A DNA stretch of 64,000 nt, from positions 215,493 to 279,492 of the forward strand of contig NZ_AKKU01000025.1 of the NCBI RefSeq assembly GCF_000272005.1, given 5' to 3'. This document shows positions 16,382 to 24,922 of the stretch, in pieces (position 1 is the stretch's first letter; every line of letters starts with the position of its first letter). The DNA comes from Alishewanella agri BL06. Lineage in GTDB: Bacteria; Pseudomonadota; Gammaproteobacteria; Enterobacterales; Alteromonadaceae. The translations under genes and the position numbers were made by a program. The notes below the pieces were generated by a model, which saw only the letters and a list, made by a program, of their open reading frames with translations, did not search any database and was not told the DNA's origin.

Positions 16382-18466
16382 ATGAAAAAAACTACTTTAG
16401 TCGCCACTGCCGTGGCCTTAGCCCTTGGGCTGAGTGCCTGCGGTAAACAAACTGCCACCGAACAGAGCGCTGGTAGCCAACCTGCAGCTGCACAAACACA
16501 ACAACAAGCGGCTCTGGTGTCAGGCATTGATAAGCAATACTTTGATCAGAGCGTGGCCTTTGGGCAGGATTTCTTTTTAGCGGTAAACGGTAAGTGGTTG
16601 GCAGAGACTGAAATTCCTGCTGACAAGGCGACTTACGGCTCTTTCCATATGCTGGCGGACCAATCGCAGCAAGCGGTAAAAGCCATTATCGACGAAGTTT
16701 CTGCGAAAACCGATTTAGCCGCGGGCTCAGATGAGCAGAAGCTGGGGCATTTTTATAACAGCTTTATGGATGAAACGACGATTGAACAGCGCGGCTTAAC
16801 ACCATTGCAGCCACAGCTGGATGCGATTAAAGCCTTGGCCGATAAAGCTCAGCTACCGGCACTGTTTGCCAGCTTACAACGTGACGGTATCGCTATTCCT
16901 TTTGGTTGGTTTGTTAATAACGATGCGAAAAACTCCACCCAGTATGCGGTGTATTTAAGTCAGGGTGGTTTGGGCTTACCAGATCGTGATTACTACTTTA
17001 AAGATGATGAAGCCTCACTGAAAATTATCAGTGAGTATAAAACCTATCTGCAGGATATGTTTGCGCTGGCTGGCCATAGCGATGCGGCTGCCGCAGCAGA
17101 ACGGGTGTACCAGCTGGAAAAAGCCCTGGCAGAACATCACTGGACCCGTTTGGATAGCCGTAATGCCGACAAAACCTACAACAAGCTCAGTGTGGCTGAT
17201 TTAAACAGCAGCTTGGGTGATTTTGACTGGGCCGCTTACGCGAATGGCGTGAAATTAGCGCAGGTAAATGAAATTATTGTGCGTCAGCCAAGCTATTTTG
17301 AAGGTTTAGGCAAGGTTATCGCCGCCACCGATCTACAAAGCTGGCAAGATTACCTAACGATCAAAACCGTCAACAGCTACGCCGATAAACTGAGCAGTGC
17401 CTTTGCTGATCGCCGTTTTGCGTTTTACGGCACGACGTTAAGTGGAATTCAGGAGCAACAACCACGCTGGAAACGGGCTGTTGATGCCGCCGATCAGGTA
17501 CTGGGTGAGCTGACCGGTAAACTCTATGTTGAGCGTCACTTCAGCCCTGCCGCTAAAGCACGGATGGAAGTGCTGGTCGCCAATCTGATCAAAGCTTACG
17601 AGGTGTCGATCAAAGAGCTGGAATGGATGAGCGAAGACACCAAGGTGGCGGCGTTGGAAAAGCTGAGCAAATTTACGCCGAAAATTGGCTACCCGAACAA
17701 GTGGAAGGATTATTCCGCGCTGGAAATCAAAGCCGATGATTTAGTCGGTAACTTTGTCCGTGCCAGTCACTGGGGCTATGACGAGATGGTGAGTAAGCTG
17801 GGCAAACCAATCGATAAAGACGAGTGGTTTATGACACCGCAAACGGTCAATGCCTACTACAACCCGGTAAACAACGAAATCGTGTTCCCAGCCGCGATTT
17901 TACAGCCACCGTTCTTTAATATGGCGGCCGATGATGCGGTAAACTACGGCGGTATCGGTGCAGTAATTGGCCATGAAATCGGCCATGGTTTTGACGATCA
18001 GGGCGCTAAATACGACGGTGACGGTAACCTGCGTAACTGGTGGACCGAGCAGGATAAAGCCCAGTTCCAGGCGCGCGGTGCTAAGCTGATTGGTCAGTAC
18101 AATCGTTTTGAGCCGCTGCCGGGCGTTAATGTGAACGGTGCTGTGGCACTGGGTGAAAATATCGGTGACCTCGGCGGGATGACGGTCGCGCTGAAAGCTT
18201 ATCAGTTGTCACTGAATGGTCAGGACGCACCAGTAATGGACGGCTTTACCGGTGAGCAACGCTTCTTTATCAGCTGGGCGCAAATCTGGCGTACCAAGTT
18301 CCGTGAAGAAGCGCTGCGTCGTCAGCTAAGCACTGGCCCACACTCACCAGCCCATTTCCGGGTAATAGGGGTGTTGCCAAATATGCCTGAGTTCTATACT
18401 GCTTTCGATATCAAAGAAGGTGATGCGATGTACTTACCGGTCGAGCAACGCGTCAAGATCTGGTAA
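16382..18466 (+). CDS. M13-family zinc metallopeptidase, lipoprotein
   Basis: 694 residues. A lipoprotein signal peptide ends at LGLSACG, so Cys20 is the likely lipidated residue. The M13 (neprilysin/PepO) zinc motif IGHEIGHGFDDQG (HExxH) and downstream ENIGDLGG (third ligand Glu) are present, as is the NAYYNPVNNEIVFPAAILQPPFF substrate-side motif. It is a cell-envelope oligopeptidase by family. Transcribed alone, with a strong terminator after it. Confidence 0.96.
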   Translation: MKKTTLVATAVALALGLSACGKQTATEQSAGSQPAAAQTQQQAALVSGIDKQYFDQSVAFGQDFFLAVNGKWLAETEIPADKATYGSFHMLADQSQQAVKAIIDEVSAKTDLAAGSDEQKLGHFYNSFMDETTIEQRGLTPLQPQLDAIKALADKAQLPALFASLQRDGIAIPFGWFVNNDAKNSTQYAVYLSQGGLGLPDRDYYFKDDEASLKIISEYKTYLQDMFALAGHSDAAAAAERVYQLEKALAEHHWTRLDSRNADKTYNKLSVADLNSSLGDFDWAAYANGVKLAQVNEIIVRQPSYFEGLGKVIAATDLQSWQDYLTIKTVNSYADKLSSAFADRRFAFYGTTLSGIQEQQPRWKRAVDAADQVLGELTGKLYVERHFSPAAKARMEVLVANLIKAYEVSIKELEWMSEDTKVAALEKLSKFTPKIGYPNKWKDYSALEIKADDLVGNFVRASHWGYDEMVSKLGKPIDKDEWFMTPQTVNAYYNPVNNEIVFPAAILQPPFFNMAADDAVNYGGIGAVIGHEIGHGFDDQGAKYDGDGNLRNWWTEQDKAQFQARGAKLIGQYNRFEPLPGVNVNGAVALGENIGDLGGMTVALKAYQLSLNGQDAPVMDGFTGEQRFFISWAQIWRTKFREEALRRQLSTGPHSPAHFRVIGVLPNMPEFYTAFDIKEGDAMYLPVEQRVKIW

Positions 18467-18493
18467 TCAGTAGTTCGCAGTAACTATAATTAG

Positions 18494-18542
18494 GCTGTGG
18501 TTGTCTGGTTCTCGCAAGGAGGCAGGCGCCACAGCTTTTTTT
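18494..18542 (+). terminator. Rho-independent terminator after the M13 peptidase
   Basis: GCTGTGG (18494-18500) pairs with CCACAGC (18529-18535), followed by seven T. The 28-nt loop is large but may itself fold. Confidence 0.75.
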
Positions 18543-18736
18543 GCCTTGGTCAGACCACTATAACTAAAAATTACCTGCCCGGCCCTTTGTATTCAGTAAA
18601 TTTATAACCATTATAAGTCTGTGTGCATTAGTGTTATTATGCTTTTGCTTTGATCTTTCTTATAATTGAGCCCATTCATTCACCGGAATGACGTTGCAGT
18701 AACCCGACTGCAAGCAACGACCGAGAGGACATAACT

Positions 18737-21334
18737 GTGCTACAAGAATATCGTGAACACGTGGCGGAACGCGCCGCCCAGGGTATCCCGGCTAAGCCCT
18801 TAAATGCTGAGCAAGTTGCTGCCTTAGTTGAATTATTAAAGAACCCGCCAAAAGGCGAGGAAGAAGTTATTTTAGATTTGCTGGTCAACCGGGTACCACC
18901 TGGTGTTGACGAAGCCGCTTATGTTAAAGCCGGCTTCCTGGCTGCTGTCGCCAAAGGTGAAGCCAAAAGTCCACTAATCAGCGCCGAGCGTGCCGTTGAG
19001 CTGTTGGGTACCATGATGGGTGGTTACAATATTGAGCCACTGATCAGCCTGCTGGATGATGCCAAGCTGGCGCCAGTTGCCGCCAAAGCCCTGTCACATA
19101 CCTTACTGATTTTCGATGCTTTCCACGATGTCACTGAAAAAGCTGAAGCGGGTAATCAGTATGCCAAGCAAGTACTGCAAAGCTGGGCTGACGCCGAATG
19201 GTTTGAAGCCAAGCCAGAGCTGGCGAAGAAAATTACCGTTACCGTGTTTAAAGTTGCCGGTGAAACCAACACCGACGATTTATCACCAGCACCGGATGCT
19301 TGGTCACGCCCGGACATCCCACTGCATGCGTTAGCCATGCTGAAAAACAGCCGCGAAGGTATCGAACCGGATCAGCCTGGTACTGTTGGCCCGATCAAGC
19401 AGCTGGAAAAACTGAAAGAAAAAGGTTTCCCACTGGCTTATGTCGGTGACGTAGTGGGTACCGGTTCATCACGTAAATCAGCGACGAACTCAGTGCTGTG
19501 GTTTATGGGTGACGATATTCCATACGTACCGAACAAGCGCGGTGGCGGCTTTGTGTTAGGCGGCAAGATTGCGCCGATTTTCTTCAATACTATGGAAGAC
19601 TCAGGTGCACTGCCAATTGAAGTTGATGTCAGCAAGCTCGAGATGGGCGATGTGATCGACATTCTGCCATATGAAGGCAAAATCGTGCGTCATGGTAGCG
19701 GCGAAGTGCTGGCTGAATTTAGCCTGGCAACTGACGTGTTAATTGATGAAGTGCGTGCCGGTGGCCGTATTCCACTGATTATCGGCCGTGGTTTAACTGA
19801 CCGTGCCCGGGAGTTCTTAGGTTTAGCTGCTTCTGATAAATTCCGTCGCCCACAAGCCAAAGCTGACTCAGGCAAAGGCTTTACGCTGGCACAGAAAATG
19901 GTGGGTAAGGCGTGTGGCGTGAAAGGTGTGCGTCCTGGTACTTACTGTGAGCCGAAGATGACGACAGTGGGTTCGCAAGACACCACTGGTCCCATGACCC
20001 GTGACGAGTTAAAAGACTTAGCCTGTTTAGGTTTCTCTGCCGATCTGACCATGCAGTCGTTCTGTCACACTGCCGCTTATCCGAAGCCGGTCGACGTTGA
20101 TACGCATCATACTCTGCCAGACTTTATTATGAACCGTGGCGGTGTCTCACTGCGTCCGGGCGATGGTATTATCCACAGCTGGTTAAACCGTATGTTGCTG
20201 CCAGATACCGTGGGTACCGGTGGTGACTCACATACCCGTTTCCCAATTGGTATTTCATTCCCGGCTGGTTCTGGTTTAGTGGCGTTTGCTGCGGCGACCG
20301 GTGTGATGCCTCTGGATATGCCAGAGTCGGTACTGGTGCGCTTTAAAGGCGAAATGCAGCCTGGTATTACGCTGCGCGACTTAGTGCACGCCATTCCTTA
20401 TGTTGCCATTCAGAAAGGTTTGCTGACTGTTGATAAGAAAGGTAAGAAAAACATCTTCTCTGGCCGTATCTTAGAAATCGAAGGTTTACCGAATCTGACC
20501 GTAGAGCAGGCGTTTGAGTTATCTGATGCCTCTGCGGAGCGTTCAGCAGCCGGTTGTACCATCAAGCTGTCAAAAGAGTCGATTGCCGAATATCTGGAAT
20601 CGAATATCGTGATGCTGAAGTGGATGATCGCGGAAGGTTACGGCGATGTGCGTACTATCGAGCGCCGGATCAATGCGATGCAGGCCTGGCTGAAAGATCC
20701 ACAGCTGATGGAAGCCGATGCCGATGCCGAATACACTGAAGTGATCGAAATCGATCTGGCCGACATTAAAGAGCCGGTGCTGTGTGCACCAAATGATCCG
20801 GATGATGCCCGTTTACTGTCTGAAGTTGCCGGCGACAAGATTGATGAAGTGTTTATCGGTTCTTGTATGACGAACATTGGCCACTTCCGTGCTGCCGGTA
20901 AGTTACTGGATAAGTTCAAAGGCCAGTTACCAACCCGGTTATGGATCGCGCCACCGACTAAGATGGACCAGGCCCAGCTGACCGAAGAAGGTTACTACGG
21001 TATTTATGGCAAAGTGGGTGCCCGCACCGAGATGCCAGGCTGTTCACTCTGTATGGGTAACCAGGCACGCGTAGCTGAGAAGTCAACGGTGGTGTCTACT
21101 TCTACCCGTAACTTCCCGAACCGTTTAGGTCAGGGTGCTAACGTGTATCTGGCGTCAGCTGAGCTGGCTGCGGTATCTTCAATTATCGGAAGATTACCGA
21201 CAGTGGCAGAATATATGGAATATGCGAAACAAATCGATGCTACGGCAGCCGATACCTATCGCTACCTGAACTTCCATAAGATGCCGCAGTACACCAAAAA
21301 AGCGGATAATGTAATTATCCAGCAAGCGGTGTAA
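18737..21334 (+). CDS. acnB: Aconitate hydratase B (bifunctional aconitase/2-methylisocitrate dehydratase)
   Basis: 865 residues, the usual AcnB length. Domain order is the B-type one: HEAT-like N-terminus, swivel domain (about 165-370), then the cluster domains. The [4Fe-4S] ligands are in [14 protein letters not shown] and [14 protein letters not shown]-cycle enzyme interconverting citrate and isocitrate in the cytoplasm. The start is a GTG at 18737, preceded by GAGAGGA at 18722-18728. A TATAAT at 18661-18666 may be the -10 element. It is followed by a strong hairpin and then yacL, as in E. coli. Confidence 0.98.
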   Translation: MLQEYREHVAERAAQGIPAKPLNAEQVAALVELLKNPPKGEEEVILDLLVNRVPPGVDEAAYVKAGFLAAVAKGEAKSPLISAERAVELLGTMMGGYNIEPLISLLDDAKLAPVAAKALSHTLLIFDAFHDVTEKAEAGNQYAKQVLQSWADAEWFEAKPELAKKITVTVFKVAGETNTDDLSPAPDAWSRPDIPLHALAMLKNSREGIEPDQPGTVGPIKQLEKLKEKGFPLAYVGDVVGTGSSRKSATNSVLWFMGDDIPYVPNKRGGGFVLGGKIAPIFFNTMEDSGALPIEVDVSKLEMGDVIDILPYEGKIVRHGSGEVLAEFSLATDVLIDEVRAGGRIPLIIGRGLTDRAREFLGLAASDKFRRPQAKADSGKGFTLAQKMVGKACGVKGVRPGTYCEPKMTTVGSQDTTGPMTRDELKDLACLGFSADLTMQSFCHTAAYPKPVDVDTHHTLPDFIMNRGGVSLRPGDGIIHSWLNRMLLPDTVGTGGDSHTRFPIGISFPAGSGLVAFAAATGVMPLDMPESVLVRFKGEMQPGITLRDLVHAIPYVAIQKGLLTVDKKGKKNIFSGRILEIEGLPNLTVEQAFELSDASAERSAAGCTIKLSKESIAEYLESNIVMLKWMIAEGYGDVRTIERRINAMQAWLKDPQLMEADADAEYTEVIEIDLADIKEPVLCAPNDPDDARLLSEVAGDKIDEVFIGSCMTNIGHFRAAGKLLDKFKGQLPTRLWIAPPTKMDQAQLTEEGYYGIYGKVGARTEMPGCSLCMGNQARVAEKSTVVSTSTRNFPNRLGQGANVYLASAELAAVSSIIGRLPTVAEYMEYAKQIDATAADTYRYLNFHKMPQYTKKADNVIIQQAV

Positions 21335-21350
21335 GCACTTAGTAACGACT

Positions 21351-21385
21351 AACAACGCCTGCCTTGTGCAGGCGTTGTTGTTTTT
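21351..21385 (+). terminator. Rho-independent terminator after acnB
   Basis: A perfect 12-bp stem, AACAACGCCTGC (21351-21362) with GCAGGCGTTGTT (21368-21379), around a 5-nt loop is followed by GTTTTT. It lies between acnB and yacL, so yacL depends on readthrough or its own promoter. Confidence 0.88.
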
Positions 21386-21416
21386 ACCGCCGTAATAAAG
21401 CAAACAGTTGGCAAAG

Positions 21417-21806
21417 ATGGAATACGACTTTATCTACGATCGCGACAGCCGGCGCTACCGGCTTAAACTCGCCACTGAACAAGCGGCGCTGCAGCAATTT
21501 CTGCTGGATGAGTTTGCGCACCGCGCCAGTGCTTACCAGCCGCTGCTAAACCAGCTAAAGGCACTCAAGCCTTATCAGGACTGGCAATATCAGGGGCGTG
21601 AATTTAGCTTACTGGTGCAGCAGCAGGAAGTGCGGGTTTGTCATAATAGTCTGTTGGCAACGGAGAGCGGTGAGTTGGCCGTACAATTACTGCCGGAGGA
21701 GCTGGACGACGATTTACAACTGGATGAAAGCGGGCTTAGCAGCGAATGTGGGCTGGCAGACTTGTTGCTGTTACTGCAAGCCTGGCAGGAATTTCTGCCG
21801 GCATAG
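21417..21806 (+). CDS. yacL: YacL/UPF0231 family protein
   Basis: 129 residues of unknown function. The MEYDFIYDRDSRRYRLKLA start and the SSECGLADLLLLLQAWQEFL end match the E. coli YacL pattern (MDYEFLRD...SLCGVEDFLQVVAAYRNF). The acnB-yacL order is conserved in Enterobacteria and relatives. Acidic and cytoplasmic. The frame opens at a TTG (21408), but the ATG at 21417 gives the family N-terminus. Confidence 0.87.
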   Translation: MEYDFIYDRDSRRYRLKLATEQAALQQFLLDEFAHRASAYQPLLNQLKALKPYQDWQYQGREFSLLVQQQEVRVCHNSLLATESGELAVQLLPEELDDDLQLDESGLSSECGLADLLLLLQAWQEFLPA

Positions 21807-21881
21807 CCCGAAATATAACGTCATGCCGATACGATGCTTTTCAGGCCGCCGGCGCGGACACTGGCTTGCACTCTGGCAGGG

Positions 21882-21911
21882 AAAAACGCACTAAACTGGT
21901 GCGTTTTTTTT
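21882..21911 (+). terminator. Terminator after yacL that also reads as an NtrC-type enhancer site
   Basis: AAAAACGCAC (21882-21891) and GTGCGTTTTT (21899-21908) form a 10-bp stem with a 7-nt loop and a T-run, a good terminator. The same bases contain GCAC-N7-GTGC (21888-21902: GCACTAAACTGGTGC), matching the NtrC consensus TGCACC-N5-GGTGCA closely. It lies roughly 100 bp upstream of the sigma-54-type promoter of glnK. Confidence 0.75.
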
Positions 21912-21964
21912 CGCCGACTGTAACCGTCTAAAATTAAGTGTTTGTTTTGTATGAAATAAAAATC

Positions 21965-21981
21965 TTGGCACAAGGTTTTCT
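21965..21981 (+). promoter_or_regulatory. Sigma-54-type promoter of glnK-amtB
   Basis: TTGGCAC-AAGGT-TTTCT matches the -24 element perfectly (TGGCAC), but the -12 element reads TC in place of GC. A start near 21992 would leave a leader of about 36 nt. Nitrogen-regulated glnK-amtB operons normally use RpoN. Confidence 0.65.
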
Positions 21982-22009
21982 TATCTTTTTAAGCGAACAG
22001 CATAATTAG

Positions 22010-22366
<357 letters not shown>

Positions 22367-22377
22367 GGAGCCTTGCC

Positions 22378-23646
22378 ATGCAAGAACAAATTTATCATTT
22401 ACAGTTTGCAATGGACACCTTCTACTTCCTGATGTGTGGGGTGCTGGTGATGTGGATGGCGGCAGGCTTTTCGATGCTGGAAGCCGGCTTGGTAAGAGCG
22501 AAGAATACCACCGAAATTCTGACTAAGAATATCGCGCTGTACTCGATTGCTTGCATTATGTATTTAATCTGTGGCTACTACTTTATGTACGATGGCGGCA
22601 TTTTCCTGCAAGGTATTGCTGAAATCGACGTTGATACTACTTTAGCCTCCTTTGCGGAGCAAAATGACTTTACCGGTGATGCTGTCTATTCCGGTGCATC
22701 AGACTTTTTCTTCCAGGTCGTGTTCGTTGCTACTGCCATGTCTATTGTCTCTGGCGCCGTAGCAGAGCGGATGAAGCTGTGGGCCTTTTTAGCCTTTGCT
22801 GTGGTCATGACCGGTTTTATCTATCCGATGCAAGGTGGCTGGACCTGGGGCGGTAAAGAAGTGTTTGGCTTGTATAACTTAGGCGATCTGGGTTTCTCGG
22901 ACTTTGCCGGCTCAGGTATAGTGCATATGGCGGGTGCCGCTGCTGCGTTAGCCGGGGTATTGCTGTTAGGTGCCCGTAAAGGTAAATACAGTAAAGATGG
23001 TAAAATTAATGCGATTCCAGGCGCTAACATGCCACTGGCGGCGCTGGGCACGCTGATCCTGTGGATGGGCTGGTTTGGCTTTAACGGCGGCTCAGTATTA
23101 AAACTGGGTGATATTGCCAATGCGCATAGTGTCGCTGTGGTGTTTCTGAATACCAATGCAGCTGCCGCTGCTGGTGTGGTCGCTGCCCTGATTACCTCGG
23201 TGATCCTGTTCCGTAAAGCTGATCTTACCATGGCGCTAAACGGTGCCTTAGCCGGTCTGGTTGCTATTACCGCAGAACCTTCTACACCAACACCGCTGCA
23301 AGCCTCACTGTTTGGCGCTATTGCCGGTGTGTTAGTGGTCGCCTCTATTCTGGCGCTGGATAAAATTAAAATCGACGACCCTGTTGGTGCGATTTCTGTG
23401 CACGGCGTAGTCGGCTTATATGGTTTGTTATTAGTGCCTATCACTAATGCTGATAGCAGCTTTAGTGGCCAGATCATAGGTGCCCTGACGATCTTCGGCT
23501 GGGTATTTGCCACCAGTCTATTAGTGTGGTTCGTACTGAAGTTAGTCATCGGCATCCGGGTTAGTGAAGAAGCCGAATACGAGGGTGTTGACAGTTCAGA
23601 GTGTGGTATTGAAGCCTATCCTGAATTCGTCGCCTCGGTAAAGTAA
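22378..23646 (+). CDS. amtB: Ammonium transporter
   Basis: 422 residues with 11 membrane segments, inner membrane. Conserved features include the start DTFYFLMCGVLVMWMAAGFSMLEAGLVR, MSIVSGAVAERMKL, the FAGSGIVHMAGAAAALAG pore His region, and DPVGAISVHGVVGLYG with the second pore His. There is no extra N-terminal signal peptide, so it is an Amt form slightly different from E. coli AmtB. RBS is AAGGAG. Partner and regulator is GlnK from the same operon. Confidence 0.96.
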   Translation: MQEQIYHLQFAMDTFYFLMCGVLVMWMAAGFSMLEAGLVRAKNTTEILTKNIALYSIACIMYLICGYYFMYDGGIFLQGIAEIDVDTTLASFAEQNDFTGDAVYSGASDFFFQVVFVATAMSIVSGAVAERMKLWAFLAFAVVMTGFIYPMQGGWTWGGKEVFGLYNLGDLGFSDFAGSGIVHMAGAAAALAGVLLLGARKGKYSKDGKINAIPGANMPLAALGTLILWMGWFGFNGGSVLKLGDIANAHSVAVVFLNTNAAAAAGVVAALITSVILFRKADLTMALNGALAGLVAITAEPSTPTPLQASLFGAIAGVLVVASILALDKIKIDDPVGAISVHGVVGLYGLLLVPITNADSSFSGQIIGALTIFGWVFATSLLVWFVLKLVIGIRVSEEAEYEGVDSSECGIEAYPEFVASVK

Positions 23647-23650
23647 GCAG

Positions 23651-23679
23651 CCCGCAGCGTGCAGGTGGCACGTTGCGGG
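23651..23679 (+). other. Stable stem-loop directly after amtB
   Basis: CCCGCAGCGTGC (23651-23662) pairs with GCACGTTGCGGG (23668-23679) with one G-T pair and a 5-nt loop. It starts 4 nt after the amtB stop and has no T-run, so it may protect the 3' end rather than terminate. Confidence 0.5.
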
Positions 23680-23779
23680 AGCCTGTGGCTGAGCCTGTGT
23701 TAGCACCGCTAATCGGGAGCACCCACTAGACTTGTCCCACCTAAACACGTCTATCCTTGTCCTTTGTCTGAATTTGACG

Positions 23780-23808
23780 CCCCGTGGTGAAAACCGCGGG
23801 GTTTTTTT
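23780..23808 (+). terminator. Rho-independent terminator of glnK-amtB
   Basis: CCCCGTGG (23780-23787) pairs with CCGCGGGG (23794-23801) around TGAAAA, followed by seven T. Confidence 0.88.
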
Positions 23809-23954
23809 ATAACTGCCGCAGAGAGTAAAAGTCATAAGGCTGGAAAGCGAACGGAGCATGACAAAAAGTACAGTTTAGCTCGTCACAACTGGCAGTGAGA
23901 TTCCGCAACAAAAGAAGCGCAGCTGATTTAGTGGTGTGTGGGTTTTAGTAGGTG

Positions 23955-24393
23955 TAAAAAGAAAGCTGGCCGCAAACTACGCGGCCACTGTTTCCTGATG
24001 CTTCCTTAGCGGTCTCTTTCCATGAGACTTATCCGGTATTCCTGTCGCATCCTGCTGCTGCTTCCTGCAACTGATTTCCGGTCAGTATTCCTGTGAGTCC
24101 TTAAGGTTGAATTCCTATTTCAACCCCTGCATCCTGCAGTCATCTCCGACGACTTGTCCGTTGATGGCTATCTTCATCCCTGTTACCATCTGTCTGGCCG
24201 CACCCTGCAACCGACATTGAATATTGCCATCCAAGGCTGTCCCGTTATGCTCTTTCATCCTGCCGAGCCTTCTTCATCCTGAAGGTGTCCAGTTTCATCC
24301 TTGAGCTTCCTGCCTGCTGTAATCCACAGCATTATACTTCCTGTGTGGCATCTTGCCTGTTACTGACTTCCTGCCAGTCATCGTTCCGTCGAT
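23955..24393 (-). ncRNA. csrB: CsrB-type small RNA (CsrA/RsmA-sequestering)
   Basis: Read on the minus strand, this stretch contains about 25 GGA motifs, many as CAGGATG, CAGGAAG or CAAGGATG, the consensus of CsrB repeats. Many sit in loops of short hairpins: CCTTC-AGGATGAA-GAAGG (plus 24265-24285 region), GACTGGCAGGAAGTCA, and GGTTGAAA-TAGGAA-TTCAACC. The 3' end is a terminator: TGGCCGC-N7-GCGGCCA (plus 23967-23987), then CTTTCTTTTT. The 5' end is estimated from a CATAAT -10-like element (plus 24400-24405) and could be up to 40 nt further out. By family it titrates the translational regulator CsrA. A GacA/UvrY-type palindrome lies about 180 bp upstream. Plus-strand frames here are not genes. 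Confidence 0.9.
23964..23987 (-). terminator. Rho-independent terminator of the CsrB-type RNA
   Basis: On the minus strand TGGCCGC and GCGGCCA form a 7-bp GC-rich stem with a 7-nt loop, followed by GCTTTCTTTTT. This fixes the RNA strand and its 3' end at about 23955. Confidence 0.85.
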
Positions 24394-24562
24394 GTGAGTA
24401 TTATGCATCTTAGCTCGTACCTTAGGGGCGATTTCTGACGATCCATAGTGTTGTCATAAGCTTGTAAGAATAAATTATTTTCTATTTTAGCTTTACAAAA
24501 CAATTTCTTAGCTTGGATTTTCTCAGTTTTTACAACAGAAAATAGCGCTTTGGCTGCAGCAT

Positions 24563-24582
24563 TTGTGAGATATATCTCACAA
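24563..24582. promoter_or_regulatory. GacA/UvrY-type upstream activating site for csrB
   Basis: TGTGAGATATATCTCACA (24564-24581), a perfect palindrome extendable by one base on each side, matches the GacA/UvrY box TGTAAG/TGTGAG-N6-CTTACA/CTCACA. It lies about 180 bp upstream of the inferred csrB start, the distance known for rsmY, rsmZ and csrB genes. Confidence 0.8.
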
Positions 24583-24636
24583 GGTTTAGGGGGATTAAGC
24601 TCATGCTGATTTACAGGTATACTGTGTACAGAGTGA

Positions 24637-24907
24637 CTAGGGCGTGTTGACGTTTGCTGCTTGTTTTTGCAGCCGTTTGGCTGGTGTTTATACAAGGCAG
24701 AGCTTGTGATGTGTAGTTATTCTACATGAACAAGCGATAACGCAGTAGAAACGCCAGCCAAACGCTGCCCGAAGGGTTCGCGCTGGCGGCGCTTTGCTCT
24801 TTGTCACTCGTCGTTTATTTAGAATAACTAAACCGCACTCCTCGTTTCGCGATCAAAGCGCCGCCAGTGCGAACAAAATCTAAGCAGCAAACGTCAACAC
24901 GCCCTAG
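24637..24907. mobile_element. MITE-like element with perfect 26-bp terminal inverted repeats
   Basis: The left end at 24637-24662 (CTAGGGCGTGTTGACGTTTG then CTGCTT) is the exact reverse complement of the right end at 24882-24907. The outer CTAG or TA may be a target duplication. Inside are nested inverted repeats: CAGCCGTTTGGCTGGTGTTT with AAACGCCAGCCAAACGCTG, CGCTGGCGGCGCTTTG with CAAAGCGCCGCCAGTGCG, and AGTTATTCTA with TAGAATAACT. There is no transposase frame. It is therefore a non-autonomous element. It ends 15 bp before the Dyp-peroxidase start codon. Confidence 0.82.
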
Positions 24908-24922
24908 GGGTCAGGGAGCAGC

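Noticed and set aside
22821-23555. Long open frame (244 codons) antisense to amtB
   Set aside because: Composition is a shadow of the membrane-protein codons on the plus strand; no family resemblance.
24001-24420. Repeated TTCCTG/CATCCTG on the plus strand looked like a degenerate tandem repeat or CRISPR-like array
   Set aside because: Spacing is irregular, repeats are 5-7 bases, and the minus strand explains them as CsrA-binding GGA loops with a terminator.
24620-24632. CTGTGTACAG as an SOS (LexA) box
   Set aside because: The CTG and CAG halves are only 4 bp apart; a LexA box needs 10 bp between them.
24378-24695. Minus-strand 105-codon frame over the csrB promoter
   Set aside because: It has no recognisable domain, overlaps the GacA box and the MITE end, and has no ribosome site.
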